Shown here: one piece after another, positions 56,387 through 64,000 of the stretch | Layout of the letters: every line of letters starts with the position of its first letter | Position numbering within the stretch: the stretch's first letter is position 1 | Assembly: GCA_020444065.1 (NCBI GenBank) | Contig: JAHLLQ010000002.1 | Span: 372,001 to 436,000 of the forward strand | Source: a bacterium | GTDB lineage: Bacteria; Sumerlaeota; Sumerlaeia; SLMS01; JAHLLQ01 | DNA: 64,000 bases | Direction of reading: 5' to 3' | The notes under the pieces: generated by a model | Databases searched by the model: none | The model's input: the letters and a program-made list of their open reading frames with translations, nothing else | Told to the model about the DNA's origin: nothing | Made by a program: the position numbers and the translations under genes

Positions 56387-57712
56387 ATGCCTGTTTCGAA
56401 CTTACAGGATTTGCTTCGTGTATTGAAGGCAGCCGACGAAGGCAGTCTGCTTGGTACTGAAGAGGCCGATTGGGTGGATTTCAAGGGTCAGCCATATTGG
56501 ATACCCGACGCGTCAAAGGAAGAGATTCTCAAGGGACAGACTGAACTCGCAAAGGACGTGGCTGCTTTCGCCAACCAGAGGGGCGGAGCCATCATAATCG
56601 GGGTGAAGACCAAAAAGACCCCAGGTGCCAGGAGGGAGGAAGCGGAGTCGGTATCCCGCGTTCCTTTTGCGTTAGTTGACAAAGAGCGATATCGAGAGGC
56701 GATCGCTCGCCTCACCTATCCTCCGATTCGAGATGTGGAAATCGCATGGTGTTTCGATGATAGAGAGGCTGGCCTCTTATACATTGTCACGCCGCAGGCA
56801 ATTTCTTCGAGCTTTCCTATCCTGGTAACGAGAACAGAGGTCGCATTCTCCCGAAAAGACGTATTCCTCTGCGTTCCAATACGACTCGGTGAATCGACGG
56901 ATCGCATGGATGCGGCTGAGTTGCACAGTGAGATTCAAATCGGACGAGTATTACGGCAACAAGGTGTTGAACAACCGCGAATGTCCGAACCTGAAGACTG
57001 GGCCAAGGAGCGGGAGGACTTGCTGCGGGAGCTTGTAAGTACCTTGGCTGCGCATGACGCTCCGTACTTCTACTTAGAAGCTTGGCCATTTCAGAGGGCG
57101 TCCTTGGAACTCAGAAACAGATTTGGGGCAGATCCTTTGACTCGGTACCTTAGAGAACCAAGGCAGATCAGAGAGCATGGCTTCGGTTGGAGGCCATACT
57201 CAGATCCCCGGCGATTGGCATGCGGGGGACTACTCTACAAAGGAGGTTCGCACGCATTCGCATTGTCAAAGAGAGGCATCCTGGTCGGAATGGTGAGAAT
57301 AGACCCGGATGGAATGACCTGGGGGAATGAAGAGCGTGCCATTAATCCGCTAACGCTTGTTGAGATGACACTGTGCTTCTTTCAGGTTTTCGAGGACATC
57401 CATCAACTCGCCGAGACGGGAGGAAAGGAATACTGGGCTGCATTTGGAATGAGGAATCTCATCGATGATGATCCTATACTGCTGCCGCCCGGACCATTGA
57501 GTCGCCATGGATCGGGGCGCTTTCCTGCGGCGAAGCCCGAAGGCGCCGAACTCATCGGAACCGATATTGCATGGGTCCCACAGGAGGCTCCTTCCGTTTC
57601 CTTCAGGATACTTGACCGCATCTACGATTTCTTCGGTTTGGATACACGAAAGATCCCCTATGTCGAAGATGGCAGGGTTACCCCGGAAGCTTTCAAGGGA
57701 ATCAACTGGTAG
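56387..57712 (+). CDS. AlbA_2 / Schlafen-like ATP-binding domain protein
   Basis: A 441-residue protein. The N-terminal 150 residues match the AlbA_2 fold: EEADWVDFKGQPYW (compare ETxxxEFK), ELAKDVAAFANQRGGAIIIGVKT. The remaining about 290 residues include a WAKEREDLLRELVSTL helix and a domain I cannot place. Such proteins are often linked to defence or transcription regulation. Base and codon usage differ from the neighbours: AGA and AGG arginine codons are common and GC is visibly lower. It follows the ABC ATPase by 72 bases but is probably an acquired gene. Confidence 0.75.
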   Translation: MPVSNLQDLLRVLKAADEGSLLGTEEADWVDFKGQPYWIPDASKEEILKGQTELAKDVAAFANQRGGAIIIGVKTKKTPGARREEAESVSRVPFALVDKERYREAIARLTYPPIRDVEIAWCFDDREAGLLYIVTPQAISSSFPILVTRTEVAFSRKDVFLCVPIRLGESTDRMDAAELHSEIQIGRVLRQQGVEQPRMSEPEDWAKEREDLLRELVSTLAAHDAPYFYLEAWPFQRASLELRNRFGADPLTRYLREPRQIREHGFGWRPYSDPRRLACGGLLYKGGSHAFALSKRGILVGMVRIDPDGMTWGNEERAINPLTLVEMTLCFFQVFEDIHQLAETGGKEYWAAFGMRNLIDDDPILLPPGPLSRHGSGRFPAAKPEGAELIGTDIAWVPQEAPSVSFRILDRIYDFFGLDTRKIPYVEDGRVTPEAFKGINW

Positions 57713-57975
57713 TGCTTCGCCTCTTCGTAGACTGTTCGGCCATCACGATGTTCGCCGGAGAGCTTGTACGCGAAACAGATAGAGAGCACTCAAAGCGGCA
57801 TCTCCCGATCTGAGACAAACGACCCCATTCCAGATTGTTGTTTGCAGGATCGTCGAGGATCCGGCATCTGATGGATTCGGGGCTGCAGCCTCAGCAAACC
57901 ACGAATCACTCCTCGATACCTCACTACCATTCCCCGATTAATTCTTCCCGCTTTGGCACCTGACTGTAATCCCCC

Positions 57976-60192
57976 CTAACGCGCCATCAACCCCACCAGT
58001 GGCTGGTTATACTCCGGGCGGATGGTGCGGTTGAAGATTACGACCACGTCTTCCCGAATGTTGCTTTCGGAGAGCAGATCGATGTCTCCATCCTCGTCGA
58101 AGTCGCCAGCGAGCAGTTTGCCTTCGCCGCGAAGTGTCACGCAGCTTACTGGAATCTGGAAGGTCCCATCTCCATTCCCAAGAAACAGATCGAGCCTGTT
58201 GCGTCCTGCCATAGCGGCCAGATCGATGTGACCGTCGCCATCGAAGTCCTCCGAGACAATCGAGGTCGGGCCCCCATAGGTCGTATAGTCGACCCGTTCA
58301 CTGAATGTCCCATCTCCATTCCCAATGAAGACAGACATGACGTCGCCAAGCCGTGCTATTCCGGCCATATCGGGGAATGTGTCTTCATTGAAGTCGCCCA
58401 ACACGAAATCCTGGAAGGTGTCTGGAGTGTACACGGGCGTTGTGAGCGTCATCGCCCCATCACTGGAATTCAAGATCGTGCGCATCGCCTGCAGGGCTGT
58501 TACTACAATATCCTTGTAGCCATCATTGTTCAGATCTGCTGCTTTGAAAGCAAACAGCGGATCCAGGAAAATATCAGGAGACTTGATCGGGGCGCCGAAG
58601 GTTCCGTCTCCGTTCCCAGGAAGAATGATGATATTATGGAAATCAAGTGGCACGAGGTCCAAATTCCCATCGCCGTCCATGTCTGTCACAAAGTGGTCTT
58701 CCGGCGCAGTGTGCTCTCTGACCACAGTGGCTGGCCCGAAGGTCCCGGGACCTGTCCCCAACTGAATGAACAAATTGTTCGTGGAGGCTTGCGTGGCAAA
58801 AAGATCCTGCCAGCCATCGTTGTTCAGATCGGCCATAGCGTGCAGATCGCCTTCCCAGGCCTGGACCTTCGGGGCGCCGAAGAATCCGTTTCCGAGACCT
58901 TCTGAAATTGAGAGCGTATTGGCGTCTTCGTCCGTCGCAATTAGGTCCAGATGTCCATCGCGATCCATGTCCGCCAGTTGAACTCCTTCCTCATGGTCGC
59001 CGATCTCTACGCTGAGCGGGTAGGAACTCAGCGACCCGTCGCCGCGGCCATAGAGAACCACGATTCCATCCTCAGTGACATCCAAATGGCCGTCCCCATC
59101 CATGTCGGCGACATTCACTCGCTTGGGAACAAAAATCGGCCCATCGATGCCATATCGTGCGTAATAGGCCGGCGGATTGAAGAACCCCTCATTGTTCGCA
59201 AGGAACACGGCCGTTCCGTAGATTCCGGCAGAGGCCACAATATCTTCCCGACCATCCTCGTTCATATCGGCGACGGCGAGATCGAGAAACCGCATATTCC
59301 CAGACAGCACGATCCCATCTTGAAACGTACCGTCGCCGTTGCCCAGGAACAGCATCGGCGGATTATACCCCGCGACGATATCGGGCCGGCCATCGTCGTT
59401 CGCATCAAGAACGGGGGGACTGTATGCTGATATTCCCAAGACGATCGGCAATGTTGCGGACAGCGTTGGACTACCGGAGCTATCCGAAAGAAAGACACGC
59501 ATCGAGTGATCGGCACCGTTGGAGACAATCAAGTCGGGATAATCATCGTCATTTAATCGACTTGTAACAACACCGGAATACACTCCGTCGATTTCCAGGG
59601 GTACGACGAAACCGATTGCGAATGTATCGACCCCTTCATTAAGCAGCACGTATACTCCGTTATCAGCGCTACAGATTGCCAGATCGACATCTCCATCGTG
59701 ATCGATGTCGTCGGCTGCGATCGCCCGCGGGTTCCCCCCGAACGGGAGAAGATCGATCGGGACGGGCGCATTGAACGTGCCATCGCCGTTCCCTTTCATC
59801 AGCCACAGTAGCGGAGCCGTAATACTGCCCCCAACAATGTCGATCGCGCCATCCTTGTCGATATCCGCCGCCAGGAGGCAAATGATCAGGGTCTCTGTCT
59901 CGTAGAGCTCGCGATCTCCAAAGACCCCCGCACCATTGTTCTTGTAGATCGCGACGGCCGATCCAAACATCTCGTACCCAAGAACTCGGCTTGATGCGAT
60001 CATGTCCTCATCGCCATCGCCATCGACGTCGGCTACCTGAATGAACTCGCCGTTGTATTCCGGCCCGACCTGGGTGGGGGTATCCAGAACCACCGCCCAG
60101 ACAGTTCGCGAAATCAGCAGAGTAATTGCCAGCATTGCCAAGCGAGTGCTCGCGCGCCCCAAGGCGCACCTGGTCCTGCTCTTCCTCTCCAT
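57976..60192 (-). CDS. exported FG-GAP/VCBS repeat protein
   Basis: A 738-residue exported protein. The ATG at 60192 has GGAGGTGC five bases upstream and begins a signal peptide (MLAITLLISRTVWA). About 14 repeats of DxDxDGxxD type follow (VADVDGDGDEDMIASS, ADDIDHDGDVDLAICS, VADMDGDGHLDV, SEDFDGDGHIDLAAMA), each with a GNGDGTF partner. This is an FG-GAP/integrin-like beta-propeller that binds calcium, probably two propellers. It may be a surface or adhesive protein. No C-terminal anchor or sorting signal is evident. Confidence 0.85.
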   Translation of the reverse strand: MERKSRTRCALGRASTRLAMLAITLLISRTVWAVVLDTPTQVGPEYNGEFIQVADVDGDGDEDMIASSRVLGYEMFGSAVAIYKNNGAGVFGDRELYETETLIICLLAADIDKDGAIDIVGGSITAPLLWLMKGNGDGTFNAPVPIDLLPFGGNPRAIAADDIDHDGDVDLAICSADNGVYVLLNEGVDTFAIGFVVPLEIDGVYSGVVTSRLNDDDYPDLIVSNGADHSMRVFLSDSSGSPTLSATLPIVLGISAYSPPVLDANDDGRPDIVAGYNPPMLFLGNGDGTFQDGIVLSGNMRFLDLAVADMNEDGREDIVASAGIYGTAVFLANNEGFFNPPAYYARYGIDGPIFVPKRVNVADMDGDGHLDVTEDGIVVLYGRGDGSLSSYPLSVEIGDHEEGVQLADMDRDGHLDLIATDEDANTLSISEGLGNGFFGAPKVQAWEGDLHAMADLNNDGWQDLFATQASTNNLFIQLGTGPGTFGPATVVREHTAPEDHFVTDMDGDGNLDLVPLDFHNIIILPGNGDGTFGAPIKSPDIFLDPLFAFKAADLNNDGYKDIVVTALQAMRTILNSSDGAMTLTTPVYTPDTFQDFVLGDFNEDTFPDMAGIARLGDVMSVFIGNGDGTFSERVDYTTYGGPTSIVSEDFDGDGHIDLAAMAGRNRLDLFLGNGDGTFQIPVSCVTLRGEGKLLAGDFDEDGDIDLLSESNIREDVVVIFNRTIRPEYNQPLVGLMAR

Positions 60193-60500
60193 TTTGCACC
60201 TCCGGCCAAGGAGTATGCGTTGGTGATAGCGAGCAGAGGTACAGGTGTCAATAGACAAGTGTCGAGAAGAATTGCTCTTTCATCGAATATCCTCCGCAGT
60301 CAGCCGTCGCCATAGTAGGCCAAAGACTGAAGACCTTCTCCTTGCCCACGTCCCCTCGCGGTGCTTCCAGTGCCTTTGAGATCCAGACAAGAGATGGTTT
60401 CCTCGGGGCGCACACGCGTCCCGGCGTGCGAGGACGGGAATCGAAGAAGCAGATGGCCCCCGGCGGATTGTGGGGCATCGACTTCTCTGGGAGAACTGAC
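60193..60500. other. 308-base divergent gap
   Basis: Between the FG-GAP protein (minus) and the DUF4386 gene (plus). The open frames through it are Pro/Arg-rich and not convincing. I see no tandem repeat or strong hairpin, and no clear promoter. GGGAGAA just before 60501 is the ribosome site of the next gene. Confidence 0.45.
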
Positions 60501-61229
60501 ATGCCAACCAGTGCAATCGACGAGTCGCAGTGCAGGGCCGCCAGACCGGCGGGAGTCACTCTGATCCTCGCCATTGTGATCGTTGTTGTCTCCAACTACA
60601 GCGTCAACTTCCGGTACATCGTTCCCGATATCGCGGAGACCGCCCGGAACATGGTGGAACATGCGACGCTGTTTCGTCTCAACATCTTCTTCAACCTGCT
60701 CTACATCGTGACCCTCGTGCTGATGTCCACGTCGCTGTATGTGGTACTGAAGCCGGTGAACAAGAACCTCGCCCTGACGGCGATGTTCTTCAGGCTTCTG
60801 TATGCCGGGATGTGGGGGATCATTGCGCTCAATACGCTGGGCGCGATGCGACTTCTGGATGACGCCGATTTCCTGCGAGCGTTCGAGACAGGCCAGTTGC
60901 ACGCATTGTCGCAGCTTCACCTTCGCAGCAGTTGGGACGCGTATTACGTTGCCTTGCCGTTCTGGGGATTGGCCTCCACCGTTTGCAGCATGCTGCTGTT
61001 CAAGTCGAAGTACATCCCCAGGGCACTCGCTGCCTTCGGGATTGCCTCAGCGGCGTGGTGCGCGTTCTGCGCACTCACCTACATCATCTTCCCCGACTAC
61101 GGGAAGATTGTCCACATCGGCTTCTTCGACGTGCCGCTGACGCTCTTCGAAATCGTGCTGGGCTTCTGGCTGCTGCTGAAAGGTCTGCGCCCCCCGGGGA
61201 TCGCCGGCCTAGACAAGGCGGCTGCGTGA
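60501..61229 (+). CDS. DUF4386 family integral membrane protein
   Basis: A 242-residue protein with about six membrane helices (GVTLILAIVIVVVSNYSVNF, LFRLNIFFNLLYIVTLVLM, ALTAMFFRLLYAGMWGIIAL, YVALPFWGLASTVCSMLLF, PRALAAFGIASAAWCAFC, VPLTLFEIVLGFWLLLKGL), which match the DUF4386 pattern including the FRLLYAGMWG region. The function of the family is unknown. The ATG at 60501 has GGGAGAA ahead; an upstream Met at 60453 is possible but not favoured. The next gene is another small membrane protein on the same strand, 69 bases downstream. Confidence 0.8.
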   Translation: MPTSAIDESQCRAARPAGVTLILAIVIVVVSNYSVNFRYIVPDIAETARNMVEHATLFRLNIFFNLLYIVTLVLMSTSLYVVLKPVNKNLALTAMFFRLLYAGMWGIIALNTLGAMRLLDDADFLRAFETGQLHALSQLHLRSSWDAYYVALPFWGLASTVCSMLLFKSKYIPRALAAFGIASAAWCAFCALTYIIFPDYGKIVHIGFFDVPLTLFEIVLGFWLLLKGLRPPGIAGLDKAAA

Positions 61230-61298
61230 ATGTGGATCGGCCTGGGGACCCCCAGCGATTACTGAATATCCACTCAGTCCGACCGTAGGGATTCCACC

Positions 61299-61658
61299 AT
61301 GGCCATCTCTCGCCATCGCCTTCGCTTCTTCATTGCGATCTTCTGGAAGATCCTGGCGATCGCCCTTGTTCTTCTGAGTTTCACAGTCCTTCTCGTTCCA
61401 TTCTGGATCACATCGATGCTCTTGTTTCCGCTGATGATCCTGGCGATCATTTTTGGAAGGCGGGAGTATCGCTTTGGGGCAGTTGGCATCGCACTACTTG
61501 CTTTGCTGTGTGTTGGAGGCCACTTCTGGTTCCGAGCAATCGGTGCAGGAACTCTGACCGCAGGCAGTCTCGACCTGCTCACATTCCTTGGAGTTGGAGT
61601 GATCCTCTTTGCTCTCGAAGACCCGGCCAGCGCCCCGGAGGAGGGCAGCCCGGAATAG
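61299..61658 (+). CDS. small membrane protein
   Basis: A 119-residue protein with about four hydrophobic helices (FFIAIFWKILAIALVLLSF, FWITSMLLFPLMILAIIFG, VGIALLALLCVGGHFWF, LLTFLGVGVILFAL) and a short acidic tail. I do not recognise the family. It follows the DUF4386 gene by 69 bases and may be cotranscribed with it. Confidence 0.65.
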   Translation: MAISRHRLRFFIAIFWKILAIALVLLSFTVLLVPFWITSMLLFPLMILAIIFGRREYRFGAVGIALLALLCVGGHFWFRAIGAGTLTAGSLDLLTFLGVGVILFALEDPASAPEEGSPE

Positions 61659-61747
61659 CGCAAGTTGACCAAGAGTAGAGCGTGCCTCTGTGGGGGGGCA
61701 TGGGAGTGATGGCATATAAACCCCGGGCCGGCCATTGCTCCGCCAGC

Positions 61748-61767
61748 CCATTTGGTTTGCCCCGCCG
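61748..61767 (+). repeat. direct repeat, left copy, flanking the ORF6N gene
   Basis: CCATTTGGTTTGCCCCGCCG at 61748-61767 matches CCATTTGGTTTGCGCCGCGG at 62430-62449 at 18 of 20 bases. The two copies bracket the ORF6N gene at a distance of 682 bases. Confidence 0.65.
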
Positions 61768-61814
61768 CCGATCCAGAGCAGAATTGCCCCTTGAAGCCAA
61801 GGAAGTTAGCTCCC

Positions 61815-62402
61815 ATGCCCAAGAAGTCTTCCCCAACGACCCCACTTCGCCAGATCGATAAGGTCATCCATACCGTCCGAGGCCAGCAGGTCATGCTCGA
61901 TGAGGATCTTGCGGCACTCTACGAGGTGGAAACGAGGGTTCTGAATCAAGCGGTGAAACGCAACAGCGAGCGATTCCCGGAAGACTTCATGTTCCAGTTC
62001 ACAGAAGAGGAGTGGAGCAACTTGAGATCACAATCTGTGACCTCAAGTTACGGCGGGCGGCGGTACCTCCCCAGGGTCTTCACTCAGGAGGGCGTGGCCA
62101 TGCTCTCGAGTGTCCTTCGGAGCAAGCGTGCGGTCGAAGTGAATGTGGAGATCATGCGAGCATTTGTGCGCTATCGTCAGTTGATTGTCGCCCACGGCGA
62201 ATTGACCAAGAAGCTGGAGGCTATCGAGCGCGAATTCGGCGGTCGTTTAGACAGTCACGACGAGAAATTCCGCATGCTCGCGGCGGCCGTGAGGATGCTA
62301 CGTGACGAACTGCGCGGTGGTTCCGCCAGTTCGCAGTCACCTGCGCCCGGGAAGAGCCGACGGAGAATCGGCTTCCATCACGACGAGGGAGAATCGGACT
62401 AA
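61815..62402 (+). CDS. ORF6N-domain phage-type DNA-binding protein
   Basis: A 195-residue protein. Residues 15-100 match the ORF6N domain of phage and mobile-element proteins: KVIHTVRGQQVMLDEDLAALYEVETRVLNQAVKRN, FPEDFMFQFTEEEW, LPRVFTQEGVAMLSSVL. A helical tail and a basic C-terminus (GKSRRRIGFHH) follow. The Met at 61815 has AAGGAAG upstream. ORF6N genes occur as dispersed copies in many bacterial chromosomes; the flanking direct repeats fit a small mobile cassette. Confidence 0.88.
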   Translation: MPKKSSPTTPLRQIDKVIHTVRGQQVMLDEDLAALYEVETRVLNQAVKRNSERFPEDFMFQFTEEEWSNLRSQSVTSSYGGRRYLPRVFTQEGVAMLSSVLRSKRAVEVNVEIMRAFVRYRQLIVAHGELTKKLEAIEREFGGRLDSHDEKFRMLAAAVRMLRDELRGGSASSQSPAPGKSRRRIGFHHDEGESD

Positions 62403-62429
62403 CCCCACCGCCAAACAGTCGTCTCCCTG

Positions 62430-62449
62430 CCATTTGGTTTGCGCCGCGG
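62430..62449 (+). repeat. direct repeat, right copy, flanking the ORF6N gene
   Basis: The right-hand copy of the 20-base repeat also found at 61748-61767; it starts 27 bases after the ORF6N stop. Confidence 0.65.
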
Positions 62450-62552
62450 TGCGGGGCTTCGCACAATGACACTTCGCAGAAGCTGTGGGTGGATGCCCCG
62501 GGCGGTGCGGACGGCGGGCGGCCGTCGATTCCTCGTGGTTCGGAACGTAATC

Positions 62553-63491
62553 ATGATCGATCTGAAAGACATTCTGGAAGTCAGACCCCACGTGCAGGAG
62601 GCCCTGGATGCAGGCGACCCCGTCGTGGCGTTAGAGTCCACCATCATTACGCACGGGTTGCCGCGGCCGGCAAACCTGGAAACGGCCCGCGGATGCGAGG
62701 AGATCGTCCGCGAAGCTGGTGCGACGCCGGCAACGATCGGCATCATCCGCGGCAAGCTGATCGTGGGCCTCGAGGACGCTGAGATCGGGCGCCTCGCCAA
62801 CGCGGATGAAGTCGTCAAAACGAACTTGAGCAATCTGGGTACGGCGCTGTCTCGCGGTGGCTACGGCGCCACCAGCGTCAGCACCACCATCCACGCCGCG
62901 GCCCTGGCTGGGCTGTCTGTGGCGGCCACCGGCGGGATCGGCGGAGTGCATCGCGGCTTCGAGCAAACGATGGACATTTCCTCCGACCTGACGGCTCTGA
63001 CGCGCACTGACATCGTTCTGGTTTCCGCCGGCGCGAAGAGCATTCTGGATGTGGCTGCCACCCGCGAACAGCTTGAAACGCGCGGCGTTCCGGTCGTTGG
63101 ATACAAAACGGACTGGTTCCCGCTATTCTACTCGCCCGGACAGGACATCCCCGTCGACGGGCGCTTCGACGAGTTCGGCGACATTGTCCAGGCCTACCTG
63201 ACACATCGGATGCTCGGGATTGGCTCGTCAATGATGGTCGTCGCGAATCCGCCGGAGGAAGACGCCATCCCGGCAGACTTGATGAACAAGATCGTCGCTC
63301 GCGCCGTCGATGATGCGAAAAAAGAAGAGATCCACGGCCGCGGCGTCACGCCATTCGTTCTCCAGCGCGTCAAGGAACTGACCGAAGGAGACAGCCTGCG
63401 GGCTAACCTGGCGCTGATCCGGAACAACTGCCGAATCGCCGCGGGAATCGCGGTCGAACTCTCGAATCAACGGAAGGCCGCCGAGGCGTGA
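62553..63491 (+). CDS. psuG: pseudouridine-5'-phosphate glycosidase
   Basis: A 312-residue enzyme that splits pseudouridine 5'-phosphate to uracil and ribose 5-phosphate in RNA breakdown. The catalytic-region blocks are visible: VVALESTIITHGLPRP (Glu near residue 28), TIGIIRGKLIVGL, VSTTIHAAALAGLSVAATGGIGGVHRG, VLVSAGAKSILD and VGYKTDWFPLFY. Length is normal. The kinase partner psuK is not adjacent here. The Met at 62553 starts the conserved part; the longer open frame upstream is doubtful and runs through the repeat copy. It overlaps the next gene by four bases. Confidence 0.95.
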   Translation: MIDLKDILEVRPHVQEALDAGDPVVALESTIITHGLPRPANLETARGCEEIVREAGATPATIGIIRGKLIVGLEDAEIGRLANADEVVKTNLSNLGTALSRGGYGATSVSTTIHAAALAGLSVAATGGIGGVHRGFEQTMDISSDLTALTRTDIVLVSAGAKSILDVAATREQLETRGVPVVGYKTDWFPLFYSPGQDIPVDGRFDEFGDIVQAYLTHRMLGIGSSMMVVANPPEEDAIPADLMNKIVARAVDDAKKEEIHGRGVTPFVLQRVKELTEGDSLRANLALIRNNCRIAAGIAVELSNQRKAAEA

Positions 63492-64000
63492 AACGCAGGA
63501 CCTTCGGTCGCGGCACACGCACTCTGATTCTGAATCACAACCTGCGCGAACGGGGGACGTACTTCCGTGCGTGGAAGATTGCGCGGTGTTTGGCCGACCG
63601 GGGCCATCGCGTTTCATTCATCACGACCGGGGACGGCTGGTACCGTCCTCGTGTTGGGCGTCGCCAGGGCATTCGCACTTTCGAAACGCCGAGTTGGAGT
63701 TTCGTCCACGGCCCGGACGGCGGGTGGTCGCCATTGGGATTGATCTGGCGACTGCTTTGGGTTCTGACGCATCGCGTCGACCTGGTGTATTGCTTCTCGC
63801 ACAAGCCCATCGATCAGTTCCCTGCTCGGCTGGCACGTCTGCTGTGGGGGGCGTACTGGATTGCCGACTGGTGCGACTTGTGGGGTGGGCCGGGACTGTT
63901 TGCTCTGAATCGCGACCTGCGCGGTCCGGCGGAGACGCGTCGCGATCGGATCTCCGATCGTGTGGAAATTCTCGACGCGGCGCTTGAACGAGCCGCCGTG
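63488..64000 (+). CDS. glycosyltransferase-like protein, 5' part only
   Basis: A frame from a GTG at 63488 stays open for 171 codons to the window edge. The GTG overlaps the psuG stop (GTGA), which suggests coupling. The start ILNHNLRERGTYFRAWKIAR, CLADRGHRVSFIT and the later VDLVYCFSHKPIDQFPARLAR and IADWCDLWGGPG fit the N-terminal domain of a GT-B family 4-type glycosyltransferase. The nucleotide-sugar half is beyond the window. Likely a cell-surface or secondary-metabolite sugar transferase; this is inference. Confidence 0.72.
   Translation, partial: MKRRTFGRGTRTLILNHNLRERGTYFRAWKIARCLADRGHRVSFITTGDGWYRPRVGRRQGIRTFETPSWSFVHGPDGGWSPLGLIWRLLWVLTHRVDLVYCFSHKPIDQFPARLARLLWGAYWIADWCDLWGGPGLFALNRDLRGPAETRRDRISDRVEILDAALERAAV

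Overview
The window reads as chromosomal DNA of a free-living, Gram-negative bacterium with a high-GC genome. Apolipoprotein N-acyltransferase, a LolD-type ATPase, a lipobox protein and SPOR-like domains imply an outer membrane and a lipoprotein system. Several traits recall the Planctomycetota/Chlamydiota side of the tree or candidate phyla such as Sumerlaeota and Hydrogenedentota: a Ser/Thr kinase fused to WD40-like repeats, dockerin-like tails on exported proteins, a GreA with a very long N-terminal extension, tandem PilZ proteins, and a lone EutN/CcmL shell protein. No rRNA or tRNA lies in the window, so this placement is inference.

Layout. 1-2998: a truncated exported phosphatase/nuclease-like lipoprotein and a methyltransferase on the minus strand, then a secreted dockerin-like protein ending in a strong terminator. 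3000-7620: a structured upstream element, a nitronate-monooxygenase-like gene, ruvA, a hairpin-rich block of 126-bp tandem repeats (about 5460-6130), and a DUF1015 gene with its terminator. 7704-18598: a minus-strand run of ablB-like acetyltransferase, a membrane protein, radical SAM, glnE, a secreted GH13 enzyme and lnt. 19159-25617: a plus-strand run of a large trans-membrane SPOR/LamG protein, a MoxR ATPase, a sugar-nucleotide-reductase-like SDR and a degenerate 5'-nucleotidase-like exported protein. 25622-35365: a minus-strand housekeeping operon, transcribed nnr, lolD-like, greA-like, a small membrane protein, mfd, and a secreted dockerin-like protein whose start overlaps the mfd end. 35504-43628: a prenyl synthase, a 1602-residue kinase, a PAS histidine kinase and a TPR protein. 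43983-48060: dnaK, rpoZ, ricT and a DUF1871-like gene.

48062-55247 is the most unusual part. It holds an M15-like exported protein with an EF-hand-like insertion. Next is a single-pass membrane protein whose cytoplasmic tail repeats a SYNSLMF motif. Then comes a three-gene minus-strand operon (membrane coiled-coil protein, a 58-residue four-cysteine microprotein coupled by an ATGA overlap, and an orphan microcompartment vertex protein), followed by two tandem PilZ-like proteins. 55385-64000: an ABC ATPase, a compositionally distinct AlbA/Schlafen-like gene, an FG-GAP/VCBS repeat protein, two small membrane proteins, an ORF6N gene bracketed by direct repeats, psuG, and a truncated glycosyltransferase overlapping psuG by four bases.

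How the parts fit. Envelope maintenance (lnt, lolD-like, SPOR protein, prenyl synthase), repair and transcription (ruvA, mfd, greA-like, rpoZ), nitrogen control (glnE), metabolite repair (nnr, psuG) and signalling (Ser/Thr kinase, histidine kinase, PilZ) all look chromosomal and vertically inherited. The 126-bp array, the AlbA-like gene and the ORF6N cassette look like later arrivals. Convergent gene pairs are often separated by long, perfect, probably bidirectional terminators.
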